DNA of 64,000 nt. Source: DATFQE01 sp963738205. Lineage in GTDB: Bacteria; Actinomycetota; Thermoleophilia; Gaiellales; Gaiellaceae. Below are positions 26,468 to 35,419 of this stretch, in pieces. Within the stretch, counting starts at the first letter, position 1. Every line of letters begins with the position of its first letter. The position numbers and the translations under genes were made by a program. Location: positions 868,001 to 932,000 of the forward strand of contig CAVTVQ010000007.1 of NCBI GenBank assembly GCA_963738205.1, in the 5' to 3' direction. The notes beneath the pieces are model-generated. The model made no database searches. It saw only the letters and a list, made by a program, of their open reading frames with translations, and was not told the DNA's origin.

Positions 26468-27354
26468 TGCCGGCCGCCGCGCACGTCGAGGAGTGGACCG
26501 GCGAGAACGTCTCCGTCGCGGAGATCGAGGAGGCGCTCTACTCGCTGCGGCGGGAGTCGGCCGACGATTCGGGCGTGCCCGATCTGCGGACGAGCGTGAT
26601 GACCCACATCGCCTGGGTGCCGCCCGAGTGGCACGACGCGGCGCTGACCACGCTGGAGGGTCTCGCCGAGCGCCACCCGTCCCGGGCGATCCTGCTCGTT
26701 CCAGGCGGCGCGGAGGGTGAGGGCGACCTCTGTGCGCGCGTCCAGGTGGCGGCGTACGCGCAGGCGGGCGAACGCCGCCACGTGGCGGCGGAGATCATCG
26801 AGCTGAGGCTCGGCCGCAAGCGCGCTCAGGCACCGGCGAGCATCGTCATGCCGCTGCTGATCACCGGGCTGCCGGTCTTCTGTCGCTGGCGCGGCCGCCC
26901 GCCTTTCGGCGAAGACCCGCTCGAGGAGCTCTCCACCCTCGTCGATCGCCTCGTCGTGGACTCGCGCGAGTGGGACGACCCGGCCGGCAACTACGCGCGC
27001 CTCGCGGGGCTGTTCGAGGAAACCGCCGTGTCGGACATCGCCTGGCGGCGCACGCTGCCCTCGCGCGTTCAGCTCGCGGAGGACTGGCCCGAGGTCGGCG
27101 ACTGCCGGGAGCTCACCGTTGCCGGCCCGGCTGCTGAGGCGCATCTGCTCGCGGGCTGGCTCCGCTCGCGGCTCGACCGGGACCTGCGGCTCGCGGTCGA
27201 GCCGGCCGACGAGATCGAGGCGGTCGCGGTCGACGGTCGCTGGCTGCCGAAGCCGCCGGCGGAGCTGCTCGACTCGAGCGACTTGCTCTCGAGGGAGCTC
27301 GAGAGCTTCGGCCGCGAACGCGTCTACGAGGCTGCTGTTCGCGCGGCCGGCTAG
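26467..27354 (+). CDS. opcA: Glucose-6-phosphate dehydrogenase assembly protein OpcA
   Basis: 295 aa. The N-terminal EEALYSLRRE region, SVMTHIAWVP, then a long segment RHVAAEIIELRLGRKRAQAPASI and LITGLPVFCRWRGRPPF are the features of OpcA, which promotes G6PDH assembly and activity in cyanobacteria and actinobacteria. It directly follows zwf with a 1-base overlap and ends the pentose-phosphate operon. Its stop overlaps the convergent secreted-protein gene by 4 bases. Confidence 0.92.
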   Translation: MPAAAHVEEWTGENVSVAEIEEALYSLRRESADDSGVPDLRTSVMTHIAWVPPEWHDAALTTLEGLAERHPSRAILLVPGGAEGEGDLCARVQVAAYAQAGERRHVAAEIIELRLGRKRAQAPASIVMPLLITGLPVFCRWRGRPPFGEDPLEELSTLVDRLVVDSREWDDPAGNYARLAGLFEETAVSDIAWRRTLPSRVQLAEDWPEVGDCRELTVAGPAAEAHLLAGWLRSRLDRDLRLAVEPADEIEAVAVDGRWLPKPPAELLDSSDLLSRELESFGRERVYEAAVRAAG

Positions 27355-28988
27355 CGCTTGCCGCCGCGGATGACCTTGAACCGCGGGGTGGCGATCTTGA
27401 CCCGCACCGGGGCCGACCAGGCGAGCTGGCGCGCGCCGGCCGGGAGCGTCGAGGAGAGACCGCGGACGCGGTAGAACCAGGTGCCGGGCTTCATCGGCAG
27501 CTCAGCCGCCGTTGCCGGGGTGACGACGTTCCCTTCGGCCTTCCACGGGTAGAGCTTCTTGCTCCACTGCACCTCGTACTGGTCGGCGCCGAGGGCCGGC
27601 ATCCAGGCGGCGACCGGCACGCCGTAGAACGACGGCTTCTTCCTGCCGGCGGGCTGCAGGCGGCCGTCGGGGGAGAGCCCCGAGACGTAGGGAGCCTTGG
27701 AGCCCGTCAGGACCGGCTCGCTGAGCTTGCCGAAGCTGAGGATGCGGCCGGAGGCGCAGGCGTCCTGCGGAACCTCGGCCTCGTACCACTTGACCTTGTC
27801 GTCCGACGTGAGGATGTAGTAGACGCCGACGACGGTCCAGTAGTAGCGGCTCGAAGGCCAGCCGGTGTCCCAGAGGTCGACCAGCGACCCGATCACCGTC
27901 TGGCTCGACGTGGGGGCGGGGGTCCCGCCGGTCGGCGTGGTGGCGGGGCCCGAGGCCGGCTTGACCGCCTCGTTGGACGTGACCTTCGAGTAGTCGGCCG
28001 CGAAGGTCTCGCCCTCGCCGCCGTCCTCGAGGAAGGTGCCGGAGGCAAGCGCCAGCTCCTTCGCGTTGGCCGGCAGCTTCAGCGGGCCGGTCGCGCGCGG
28101 CGCGAACGCCGGGCCGGCGACGATGCCGCCGCGGTAGACGACGTTGACGCACTCGCGGTCGGTGGAGACGACGACGCGGTAGAACTGGTAGCGGGCGCCG
28201 CCCAGCGCGTCCGTGCCGGTGAACGCCATTGCGGGCGTGAGCCGGTGGGCAGCTGCAGGCGACGAGCTCAGCACGTCCGAGGCCATCGCGACCGGCGACA
28301 GGGGGCCGGTCGCCAGAGCCGGGTTGAACGAAGTGAAGACGGGGCTCCAGGGGCCGTAGGAGACGGCGGGTAGCTCGTTCCTGGAGCTGCCGCTCAGCAC
28401 GCGGGTTGCCCGAACGCGCCAGTTGACGACGCCGGACGCGGCCGCGTGGAACGCGTAGTACTCGCGCTCGTCCGCGACGTTCGTCGTCGTGGCGAAGACC
28501 TTGCCGGCGTCGAGGAACCACACCTGGTACGAGGTTGCGCCCTCGACGGTCGACCAGCGGACGAGGCCGGGCCGGCTCGGCAACGAGGCGGGGACGGTCG
28601 GCCAGCGCATGTTGAAGCCGTACGCGCCGCTCCAGCGGGACAACCCCCTCGGCGCGATCGCTCGGACGCGGGCGTAGAAGCCGTACGGGGTGCCGCTCAT
28701 CCACGGCAGCGTCACCGGGATGGTCGCGACCGGGCTCTTGATCTTGTCGCTCGTCCACACGATCTGGGACTCGCCGAACTTGGGGCTCGTCGCGAGCTCG
28801 AACTCGTACGTCCTGGCGCCGCGCACCGGCGACCAGCTGAAGGACGGCGTGCGCGAGAACGTGGTCGCCGCCGGCTCGTCGACGCGGAGCAGGAAGGGCT
28901 TCAGCTTCTTCGGCGACGAGACGGCATGCGCGGCCGGAACGACCACGAAGGCAGCGAGGACGACCGCAGTGAGGCGAGCGAGGCGCAT
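27351..28988 (-). CDS. Secreted protein with fibronectin-III-like repeats
   Basis: 545 aa. An N-terminal signal peptide (RLTAVVLAAFVVVPAAHA) is followed by several beta-rich modules of about 90 residues. Their recurring pattern is FSWSPVRGARTYEFELATSP, ATSYQVWFLD, GADQYEVQWSKKLYP, and a Tyr-Arg-Val-Arg strand. This is the layout of FnIII-type extracellular domains. A Pro/Thr/Ser-rich linker (ASGPATTPTGGTPAPTSSQ) sits near 340. It probably acts outside the cell in adhesion or carbohydrate binding. No catalytic motif seen. Confidence 0.75.
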   Translation of the reverse strand: MRLARLTAVVLAAFVVVPAAHAVSSPKKLKPFLLRVDEPAATTFSRTPSFSWSPVRGARTYEFELATSPKFGESQIVWTSDKIKSPVATIPVTLPWMSGTPYGFYARVRAIAPRGLSRWSGAYGFNMRWPTVPASLPSRPGLVRWSTVEGATSYQVWFLDAGKVFATTTNVADEREYYAFHAAASGVVNWRVRATRVLSGSSRNELPAVSYGPWSPVFTSFNPALATGPLSPVAMASDVLSSSPAAAHRLTPAMAFTGTDALGGARYQFYRVVVSTDRECVNVVYRGGIVAGPAFAPRATGPLKLPANAKELALASGTFLEDGGEGETFAADYSKVTSNEAVKPASGPATTPTGGTPAPTSSQTVIGSLVDLWDTGWPSSRYYWTVVGVYYILTSDDKVKWYEAEVPQDACASGRILSFGKLSEPVLTGSKAPYVSGLSPDGRLQPAGRKKPSFYGVPVAAWMPALGADQYEVQWSKKLYPWKAEGNVVTPATAAELPMKPGTWFYRVRGLSSTLPAGARQLAWSAPVRVKIATPRFKVIRGGKR

Positions 28989-29031
28989 GACTCCAGGTGG
29001 TTTTCGGCAGCTATCCCTCGAATGCAGTCCC

Positions 29032-30144
29032 TCATTCGAGGGACAGGGCAGACTCGAGCGCGGCCCCGGCCGCCAGGACGAGAGCGTCGTCGCCCGCGCG
29101 ACCGACCAGCTGCACCGACGCCGGCAGTCCGTCCTCCGCCGGCCCGCACGGGAGGGCGAGGGCCGGCCAGCCGAGCGCGTTGAAGGGGATCGTGAAGCGG
29201 ATCGTCCGCTCGCGGATCTCCAGCTCGACGACGTCGGCCGGAGGCGGCACCATCGCCAGAGTCGGGGTGAGAAGGATGTCGAAGCCGCTGAGCGCGCTTT
29301 CGGCTGCGGCGCGGTAGGCCTCCCGCGACCGCCGCGCCGACGCGGCCTCGGCGTCTGTCACCTGCAGGCAACGCTCGAGCTTGGTGCGGACGTTGTCGCC
29401 GTAGTCGTCGGCCCGCTCGGGGAACAGGCCGCGGTGGACGTCGGCGACTTCGCGCATGAACTGCGGGCTCAGGCCCTCGGGCAACGGGAAGTCGACCGAA
29501 CGGGCCTTGGGAAACCGCGCCGCCGCCTCCTCGACCCGCTGGCGGACGAACGGCTCGGCGAGCTGCGTCCAGGCGAGTCCGACCTCGACCTCGTCCAGCG
29601 CCGTCGTCCGCTCCGCGCGAAAGCCTGGTGCGAGGTGCTCCAGCATCGCGGAGCAATCGACGACCGAGCGCGCCATCGGCCCGGCGTGGTCGAAGCTGGG
29701 CGCGAGCGGGAAGCAGCCGTCCATCGGGACGAGGTCGAAGGTCGGCTTGAAGCCGACGAGGCCGCACCAGCCGGCGGGAATCCGGATCGAGCCGCCCGAG
29801 TCGGTCCCGAGCGCGGCGTCCGCCAACCCGGCCGCGAGAGCGGCCGCGGAGCCCCCGCTCGAGCCTCCGGCGATCCGGCCGGGCGCGATCGGGTTCGGCA
29901 CCGTTCCGAAGTGCGGGTTCTGCGAGGTGACGCCGTAGGCGAACTCGTGCAGGTTCGTCTTGCCGACGTTCGCGTAGCCCGCCCGCTCGAGCCGGAGGAC
30001 CGCCTCTGCACTGCGTTCGGGGACGTGTTCGGCGAAGATCACCGAGCCGTACGTCGTCGTTAGGCCGGCGCTGTCGAACAGGTCCTTGACGGCCAGCCGG
30101 ATACCCTTGCCGGCCTCGTCGGGCCGCGCGAGGAAGATCGCGTC
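29032..30144 (-). CDS. Amidase-signature enzyme, start codon missing
   Basis: Amidase-signature hydrolase with the Ser-cis-Ser-Lys triad: Lys in RLAVKDLFDSAGLTTTYGS, Ser residues in GGSSGGSAAALAAG and GTDSGGSIRIPAGW. The frame encoding DAIFLARPDEAGKG and the catalytic Lys is open and in register, but no ATG, GTG or TTG occurs between the upstream in-frame TGA and the GTG at 30042. Starting at that GTG would remove the Lys. So either a rare start codon is used or the start has been lost. It follows the 57-residue membrane protein gene, overlapping its stop. Substrate unknown. Confidence 0.75.
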   Translation of the reverse strand, partial: DAIFLARPDEAGKGIRLAVKDLFDSAGLTTTYGSVIFAEHVPERSAEAVLRLERAGYANVGKTNLHEFAYGVTSQNPHFGTVPNPIAPGRIAGGSSGGSAAALAAGLADAALGTDSGGSIRIPAGWCGLVGFKPTFDLVPMDGCFPLAPSFDHAGPMARSVVDCSAMLEHLAPGFRAERTTALDEVEVGLAWTQLAEPFVRQRVEEAAARFPKARSVDFPLPEGLSPQFMREVADVHRGLFPERADDYGDNVRTKLERCLQVTDAEAASARRSREAYRAAAESALSGFDILLTPTLAMVPPPADVVELEIRERTIRFTIPFNALGWPALALPCGPAEDGLPASVQLVGRAGDDALVLAAGAALESALSLE

Positions 30145-30316
30145 AGTCGAGCCAGAGATAGGCGAACGCGATCAGGACGGTCCCGCCGAACAGCAACAGG
30201 GAGACCCCGAAGAGCGCGAAGCCCCACGCCATGTTCTTGCGCGCGAGCGCGAGCGTCGGCTCGACCGGCTCGAACGACGTACGCGTGGAAGGGGGCTCGC
30301 GGCCGGGCTCGGTCAC
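30143..30316 (-). CDS. 57-residue single-span membrane protein of the oxidase cluster
   Basis: GTG start overlapping the ctaB stop (GTGA). About 27 polar residues are followed by one hydrophobic span WGFALFGVSLLLFGGTVLIAF and a short tail YLWLD. Small proteins next to ctaB in actinobacteria can be accessory oxidase subunits. That role here is inference from position. The frame is short but tightly coupled and shows normal codon bias. Confidence 0.6.
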   Translation of the reverse strand: MTEPGREPPSTRTSFEPVEPTLALARKNMAWGFALFGVSLLLFGGTVLIAFAYLWLD

Positions 30317-31500
30317 GTGAGCAGCGGGTCGACGGCCATGGCGACGAAGAGGAGAGCGAGGTACGCCAGCGAGTAGTGGAAGAGGCCGCTCGCCCGGGCG
30401 GGCGTGGGCTCGGCGCGCAGGCGCCACGCGAGCAGCAGGAACCACGCGCCGAGGGCGAGCGCCGAGACGAGGTAGACGACCCCCATCGTCCGCCAGACGA
30501 CCGGCAGCAGCGTGACGCCGACCAGCACGAGCGAGTAGAGGACGATCTGGCGTGTCGTCTCTCGCTCGCCGCGGACGACCGGGAGCATCGGGATCCGCGC
30601 TGCTTCGTAGTCGCGGCGGATCAGCAGCGCGAGCGCCCAGAAGTGCGGCGGCGTCCAGAAGAAGACGATCGCGAACAGCAGCAGCGCGGGCAGCGCCAGA
30701 TTGCCGGTGGCGGCCGCGTAGCCGACCAGCGGCGGGACGGCGCCGGCGGCGCCCCCGATCACGATGTTCTGCGGCGTCGAACGCTTCAGCCAGCGCGTGT
30801 AGACGACGACGTAGAACAGGTTGCCGACCAGGGCCAGCGTCGCCGTCAGCACGTTCACGAAGCTGGCCAGCAGCACGAACGACAGCGCCGACAGAGCGAG
30901 CCCGAACTCGAGCGCCCGGGTCGGAGGCACGCGCCCCGCGGCGACGGGCCGGGCCCGCGTGCGCTTGCCCATCAGCTGGTCGATGTCGGCGTCGAGCACG
31001 TGGTTGAGTGCGCTGGCGCCCCCGCAGGCGAGGGCGAGCCCGAACAGCATCACGGCGAGGTCGCCGAGCGGCGGGACGCCCTCGGCGCCGACGAACATGC
31101 CGCCGGCGCCGGTGATCAGCAGCAGCGACATGATCCGCGGCTTGGTCAGGGTGACGTAGTCGCGCCACGGCCCCGAGGGCGCCGGCTGACCCCGGAAGGC
31201 CTGCGCGGTGGCGACGACGCACGCCGCGAGCGCAGCAGCTGCGAGCGCGACGTGGACCCCGGGCTGGGTCACGGCCGCCGCGGCGCCGAAGAGGCCGAGG
31301 GCGACGAGCGAGGAGGGCAGCAGCCGCCGATGGGCGACCCAGGCGGCGACGATCAGCGCCACGAGCGGCGGCACGGCGAGCGCGGACGCCGCGCGGTGGA
31401 TGTCACCGCCGACGGCGCCGCTGGCCACGGCGACGAGTGCGCCGGCAGTCGCGCCGAGCGCGGTCAGCCTCAGCCAGGGCCCGGGAGAGACGCTAGGCAC
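30313..31500 (-). CDS. ctaB: Protoheme IX farnesyltransferase fused to an N-terminal CtaA-like membrane domain
   Basis: 395 aa, about 100 longer than ordinary CtaB. The C-terminal 290 residues hold the prenyltransferase motifs TKPRIMSLLL, NHVLDADIDQLMGKRTRARP and YTRWLKRSTPQN, for making heme O. The N-terminal 105 residues have four hydrophobic helices with HRAASALAV and AAVTQPGVHVALAAAA, resembling half of a heme A synthase (CtaA/COX15) bundle. Start GTG overlaps the ctaD stop by 8 bases. The N-terminal assignment is weaker than the rest. Confidence 0.85.
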   Translation of the reverse strand: MPSVSPGPWLRLTALGATAGALVAVASGAVGGDIHRAASALAVPPLVALIVAAWVAHRRLLPSSLVALGLFGAAAAVTQPGVHVALAAAALAACVVATAQAFRGQPAPSGPWRDYVTLTKPRIMSLLLITGAGGMFVGAEGVPPLGDLAVMLFGLALACGGASALNHVLDADIDQLMGKRTRARPVAAGRVPPTRALEFGLALSALSFVLLASFVNVLTATLALVGNLFYVVVYTRWLKRSTPQNIVIGGAAGAVPPLVGYAAATGNLALPALLLFAIVFFWTPPHFWALALLIRRDYEAARIPMLPVVRGERETTRQIVLYSLVLVGVTLLPVVWRTMGVVYLVSALALGAWFLLLAWRLRAEPTPARASGLFHYSLAYLALLFVAMAVDPLLT

Positions 31501-33136
31501 CCTTCTCGGCCATCCTTCTGCGGATGTCGCGCAGCGGTCGAGCGCTCGTCACGTACGGCACCCGGTCGAAGTTGTGCGGCGGCGGCGGCGAGGTCGTGTA
31601 CCACTCGAGCGTGTCCGCGAGCCACGGGTCGTTGCCGACGCGCGCATCCGGTCGGCTGCGCGTGCGGATCACGTTGCCGAAGAAGAGCAGGATGCCGACG
31701 CCCATGATGAACGCGCCGATCGTCGAGGCCAGGTTGTAGGCCTCCCACAAGGAGTCGTCGCGGTAGGTGTAGACGCGCCTCGGCATCCCGAGCAACCCGA
31801 GCATGTGCTGCGGGAAGAACGTCAGGTTGAAGCCGATGAACGACAGCCAGAAGTGCCACTTGCCCAGGCTCTCTCCCAGCGTGCGTCCGAACATCTTGGG
31901 CCACCAGTAGTAGAGGCCCCCGAAGATCGCGAACATCGAGCCGCCGAAGAGAACGTAGTGCAGGTGGGCGACCACGAAGTAGGTGTCGTGCACCTGCCAG
32001 TCGAACGGGAACGCGGCGACGAAGATGCCCGAGAGGCCGCCGATCGTGAAGGTCGCGAGGAAGCCGAGCGCAAACAGCATCGCCGTGTCGAAGCGGATGT
32101 TCCCGCGCCACAGCGTGGCCAGCCAGTTGAAGATCTTCACCCCCGTCGGAATGGCGATGATCATCGAGCTGAGCATGAAGAAGCCGAGCAGGAAGGTCGG
32201 CAGGCCCACGGTGAACATGTGGTGCGCCCAGACCAGCAACGAGTAGAAGCCGATCGCCACCGTCGAGACCGCGATCGCCGTGTAGCCGAAGATCGGCTTG
32301 CGCGCGAAGACGGGGATGATCTCCGAGATGATCCCCATCGCGGGCAGGATCATGATGTAGACCTCGGGGTGCCCGAAGAACCAGAACACGTGCTGGTAGA
32401 GCACCGGGCTACCGCCCCCGTCCGGCAGGAAGAAATGCGTGCCGGCCTGACGGTCGAGCAGCAGCAGCGTCAGCCCGGCAGAGAGGACCGGCAGCACGAC
32501 GATGAGCAGGAGCGCGTAGACCTCGATCGACCAGACGAACAGCGGCAGCCGCATCCAGGTCATGCCAGCCGTCCGCATGTTGTGGATGGTCACGACGAAG
32601 TTGATCGCTCCCGCCAGGGACGACAGGGTGAGGATGTGGAGCGAGAGGATCCAGAGGTCCTGGCCGATGCCCGGCGTGTCGACCGACAGCGGCGGGTAGC
32701 TCGTCCAGCCGGACGACGGAGCTCCCTCGGCCGCGAACCAGCTGCCGTACAGCGCCAGCCCGCCGAAGAGGAAGAGCCAGTACGAGAGCGCGTTCAGGCG
32801 CGGGAAGGCCATGTCGGCCGCGCCGATCATCAGCGGCACAAGGTAGTTCGCGAACCCGGCGAGAATCGGGACGACGACGAGGAAGACCATCGTCGTGCCG
32901 TGCATCGTGAACAGCTGGTTGTAGGTGTCCGGCTCGACCACGTCGGCGTTGGCCTGCGCCAGCTGCGTCCGGATGATCAGCGCGAGGATCCCGCCCGCGA
33001 CGAAGAACGCGAGGCTCGTGGCGATGTAGAGGATCCCGATCCGCTTGTGGTCGGTTGTTGTTAGCCAGCTCGCGACCCGGCCCTCGTACCAGGGAAGCGG
33101 GTAGACGGGACGCGTCGTGTCGGCTCTAGCCGACAC
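31493..33136 (-). CDS. ctaD: Cytochrome c oxidase subunit I
   Basis: 547 aa, 12 membrane spans, catalytic subunit of aa3-type oxidase. It has heme a ligand region FTMHGTTMVFL, CuB-Tyr site FFGHPEVYIMILP, CuB histidines in VWAHHMFTVGL, and heme ligands in HDTYFVVAHLHYVLFGG. The K- and D-channel regions look normal for type-A enzymes. GTG start overlaps coxB by 11 bases. No subunit III gene follows in the window. Confidence 0.96.
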   Translation of the reverse strand: MSARADTTRPVYPLPWYEGRVASWLTTTDHKRIGILYIATSLAFFVAGGILALIIRTQLAQANADVVEPDTYNQLFTMHGTTMVFLVVVPILAGFANYLVPLMIGAADMAFPRLNALSYWLFLFGGLALYGSWFAAEGAPSSGWTSYPPLSVDTPGIGQDLWILSLHILTLSSLAGAINFVVTIHNMRTAGMTWMRLPLFVWSIEVYALLLIVVLPVLSAGLTLLLLDRQAGTHFFLPDGGGSPVLYQHVFWFFGHPEVYIMILPAMGIISEIIPVFARKPIFGYTAIAVSTVAIGFYSLLVWAHHMFTVGLPTFLLGFFMLSSMIIAIPTGVKIFNWLATLWRGNIRFDTAMLFALGFLATFTIGGLSGIFVAAFPFDWQVHDTYFVVAHLHYVLFGGSMFAIFGGLYYWWPKMFGRTLGESLGKWHFWLSFIGFNLTFFPQHMLGLLGMPRRVYTYRDDSLWEAYNLASTIGAFIMGVGILLFFGNVIRTRSRPDARVGNDPWLADTLEWYTTSPPPPHNFDRVPYVTSARPLRDIRRRMAEKGA

Positions 33137-34115
33137 CGGACTCCCCCGACTTCAGGTACTCGATCAGCGCCGTCAGCTGGTTGTCCTCCCAGCCTCTCCC
33201 GACCGCGGGCATCGCGCCGCGGCCTTCGCGGATCAGCGTCTCGAGCCCTTCGACGTTCTCCACCGCCGCCGGCGTGATCGGCGGGCCGATCAGGCCTTCG
33301 CCCCGGAACCCGTGGCACTTCGCGCAGACGCCGCGAAACGTCTGCTTGCCGAGCGCTGTGACGCCTTTCGGAGTGCGCTCCTCGACCGTCTGCTGCGCGA
33401 GCCACCTTCTGAACTCGTCCTCGGGCAGCACCTCCACCGCCGTCCGCATCGCCGCGTGCTGGACGCCGCAGAGCTCGGCGCACTGCCCGCGGTAGACGCC
33501 TGCCTTCTCCGCCTGGAACCACGTCTCGTTGACCTTGCCGGGGATGATGTCGAGCTTGCCGCCGAGCGCCGGCACCCACCAGTTGTGGATCACCTCGTGC
33601 GTCGGCCCGACGAGCTCGAGCTTGACGACCCGGTTGACAGGAACGCGCAGCCGGTCCACCGCGATGACACCGTTCGGGTAGTGGAAGTTGAAGTAGAACT
33701 GGCGTCCTTCGACGCGGATGTCCAGCCGCTCCCCGCCGGAGGCCCTCGCCGTGGGGACGTCGTCGATGGTGGGCAGCTTGTAGAAGACGAAGCTCCCGAT
33801 CGCAGCCAGGATGAGCACCGGCGCGACCGTCCAGGCGATCTCGAGGCGGTGGTGACCGCGGACCTGCGGACCCTCGAGCTCGACCGGGCGCCCGCGGCGG
33901 CGGTACTGGATCACGAACAGGATCAGCGCGCCCTCGACCAGCACGAAGATGAAGCCCGTGAACGCAAGGATGACCCAGTAGGTCTGGCTGATCGCCTCCG
34001 CGTTCGGGGAGCGCGGCTCGACGGGCGCGAAACCCCCGTTCCCCGCGAGTGCGGGCGCTGCCAGGGCGAGCGCCGCAGCAGCGAGAAACAAGGCGGCGAG
34101 CGGCTTCCGGAGCAC
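33126..34115 (-). CDS. ctaC: Cytochrome c oxidase subunit II with C-terminal cytochrome c domain
   Basis: 329 aa. Signal peptide (RKPLAALFLAAAALALAAP), two membrane hairpin helices, a cupredoxin domain with CuA ligands in GQCAELCGVQHAAM, then a fused cytochrome c with heme motif CAKCH and a likely Met ligand in GRGAMPAVG. The fusion lets electrons enter without a separate soluble cytochrome c. GTG start at 34115 was chosen because a TATAGA -10 box ends right beside the earlier GTG (34127), which would not be transcribed. Head of the ctaC-ctaD-ctaB set. Confidence 0.93.
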   Translation of the reverse strand: MLRKPLAALFLAAAALALAAPALAGNGGFAPVEPRSPNAEAISQTYWVILAFTGFIFVLVEGALILFVIQYRRRGRPVELEGPQVRGHHRLEIAWTVAPVLILAAIGSFVFYKLPTIDDVPTARASGGERLDIRVEGRQFYFNFHYPNGVIAVDRLRVPVNRVVKLELVGPTHEVIHNWWVPALGGKLDIIPGKVNETWFQAEKAGVYRGQCAELCGVQHAAMRTAVEVLPEDEFRRWLAQQTVEERTPKGVTALGKQTFRGVCAKCHGFRGEGLIGPPITPAAVENVEGLETLIREGRGAMPAVGRGWEDNQLTALIEYLKSGESGVG

Positions 34116-34127
34116 AGCCGGTGGCAC

Positions 34128-34157
34128 TCTATAGCGGTGCTGCCGGCGGGGTCGACA
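34128..34157 (-). promoter_or_regulatory. Promoter of the oxidase gene set
   Basis: TATAGA (34133-34128 on the minus strand) with a weak -35 (TGTCGA) about 18 bp upstream, predicting a start near 34121 and a leader of only a few bases. Confidence 0.4.
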
Positions 34158-34173
34158 TTGGAACGGACGTCGC

Positions 34174-34482
34174 ATGGATGAGGCGTCGCGGGTGGCTTTG
34201 CCGGACGCCGTTTCCTCGCCGCTCGAGGTGTACATCAACGGCGTCCCACAGGAGCGAGGGCGCGACTACACGGTGCGGGGCCGCGAGCTCGTGTTCACGC
34301 GGCCGCTCGAGCAGGAAGGACGGCTCGGCGCGCTCCGCTGGCTCTCGATCTTCTTCGGGATCGCCGGGACATACCGCAAGCACGACACAGTCGACGTCGT
34401 CTACGAGGTCGGCGGCCGGCGCCTCGTGGCGAGCGGGCTGCCACCGCTCAGCGCAGCGGCAGGAACTCGTTCGCCGGACTGA
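34174..34482 (+). CDS. Hypothetical protein
   Basis: 102 aa, not recognised. LEVYINGVPQERGRDYTVRGRELVFTRPL resembles the beta-rich 'YINGV...RG.DY' pattern of structural or tail-like proteins, followed by a conserved-looking GTYRKHDTVDVVYEVGGRRL. No signal peptide or membrane span. The gene lies between the divergent oxidase set and the convergent kelch gene, overlapping the latter by 35 bases. Confidence 0.5.
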   Translation: MDEASRVALPDAVSSPLEVYINGVPQERGRDYTVRGRELVFTRPLEQEGRLGALRWLSIFFGIAGTYRKHDTVDVVYEVGGRRLVASGLPPLSAAAGTRSPD

Positions 34483-35368
34483 CCGACAGGCCCGGAGTCG
34501 GCCCGCCGGCGACGACGTACACGCGCCCGCTCGCGTAGACGACGCCGAGACCGTGACGCGGGGTCGGCAGGTCCGGAAGTCGGCGCCAGCGCACGCTGCC
34601 GACAGCCAGTGAGTAGACCTCCTTGATCGTCCCTCCGGGTGCCTCGCCGCCGGCCGAGACGATGGACGCGCCCGTCGACGTGGCGCCGGTGCCGCCTCGC
34701 GTGCCGGGGACCGGCGCAAGCTTCGCCCAGCGGCGCTTCACAGGCGTGTACGCCTCGACGAGGTCGAGGTTCGTGTCGAAGCCCGCCGTGCGGCCGCCGA
34801 TCACGAAGACCCGCCCGCGTGCAGCGGTCACGCCGAGGTGCTCGCGTGGCGTCGGCCCCGGGATCGTCCGCCAGCGCCGGGTCAGCGGGTCGTACGCGAG
34901 TGCGCTGCGGGCGAGCCCGTTTGGCCCCACACCGCCCATGACGTAGAGCTTGCCGCCGGAGAAAGCGGCCCCGGCCGCGGCACGCGGCGACGGCATCGGG
35001 GGCAGGCGGCGCCAGGAGCGCCCGACGAGCACGAATGCGGCACGCGAGGGCGCCCGGTCCGAGCGATAGCCACCCGCCACATAGAGGCGCCCGCGGTAGC
35101 CCGCGGCCGTCGAGTGGTCGACCGCGAGCGGAAGGTCGGGGAGGCGACGCCAGCGGTTGCGCGCGGGCGAGTAGGCGTCGACCCGGGGCGAGTTGGCGCC
35201 GACCTGGCGGAAACCGCCGACGATCACGACCTCGCCGCGGACGAGCGTGGCGGCGACCTCTGAGCGCGGGTCGGGCACGGGCGCACCCTGTCGCCAGCCT
35301 CCGGGCTGCGCGCCGGCCGAGCCCGCGACGAGCGCGACGAGTACTGCGCCGATGACGATCCCACGCAC
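34448..35368 (-). CDS. Secreted kelch-repeat beta-propeller protein
   Basis: 306 aa. After an N-terminal signal peptide (VIGAVLVALVAGSAGA) come about six kelch repeats of 45-50 residues, each with a double Gly followed by spaced Tyr and Trp, such as YVAGGYRSDRAPS, YVMGGVGPNG, FVIGGRTAGFDTN and RWRRLPDLPTPRHG. Six to seven blades make a propeller, used for binding or, in some secreted proteins, catalysis. No catalytic residues assigned. GTG start. It is divergent from the amino-acid ABC gene set. Confidence 0.85.
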   Translation of the reverse strand: MRGIVIGAVLVALVAGSAGAQPGGWRQGAPVPDPRSEVAATLVRGEVVIVGGFRQVGANSPRVDAYSPARNRWRRLPDLPLAVDHSTAAGYRGRLYVAGGYRSDRAPSRAAFVLVGRSWRRLPPMPSPRAAAGAAFSGGKLYVMGGVGPNGLARSALAYDPLTRRWRTIPGPTPREHLGVTAARGRVFVIGGRTAGFDTNLDLVEAYTPVKRRWAKLAPVPGTRGGTGATSTGASIVSAGGEAPGGTIKEVYSLAVGSVRWRRLPDLPTPRHGLGVVYASGRVYVVAGGPTPGLSVSPANEFLPLR

Positions 35369-35383
35369 GGCTACGGACGGTAC

Positions 35384-35413
35384 TTGCCCAGTCAAGCGTT
35401 CGACGGATAGGCT
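35384..35413 (+). promoter_or_regulatory. Promoter of the polar amino-acid ABC importer genes
   Basis: TTGCCC and TAGGCT are spaced 18 bp apart, with the ATG 6 bases after the -10, predicting a leaderless transcript. Confidence 0.5.
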
Positions 35414-35419
35414 CGCGCG

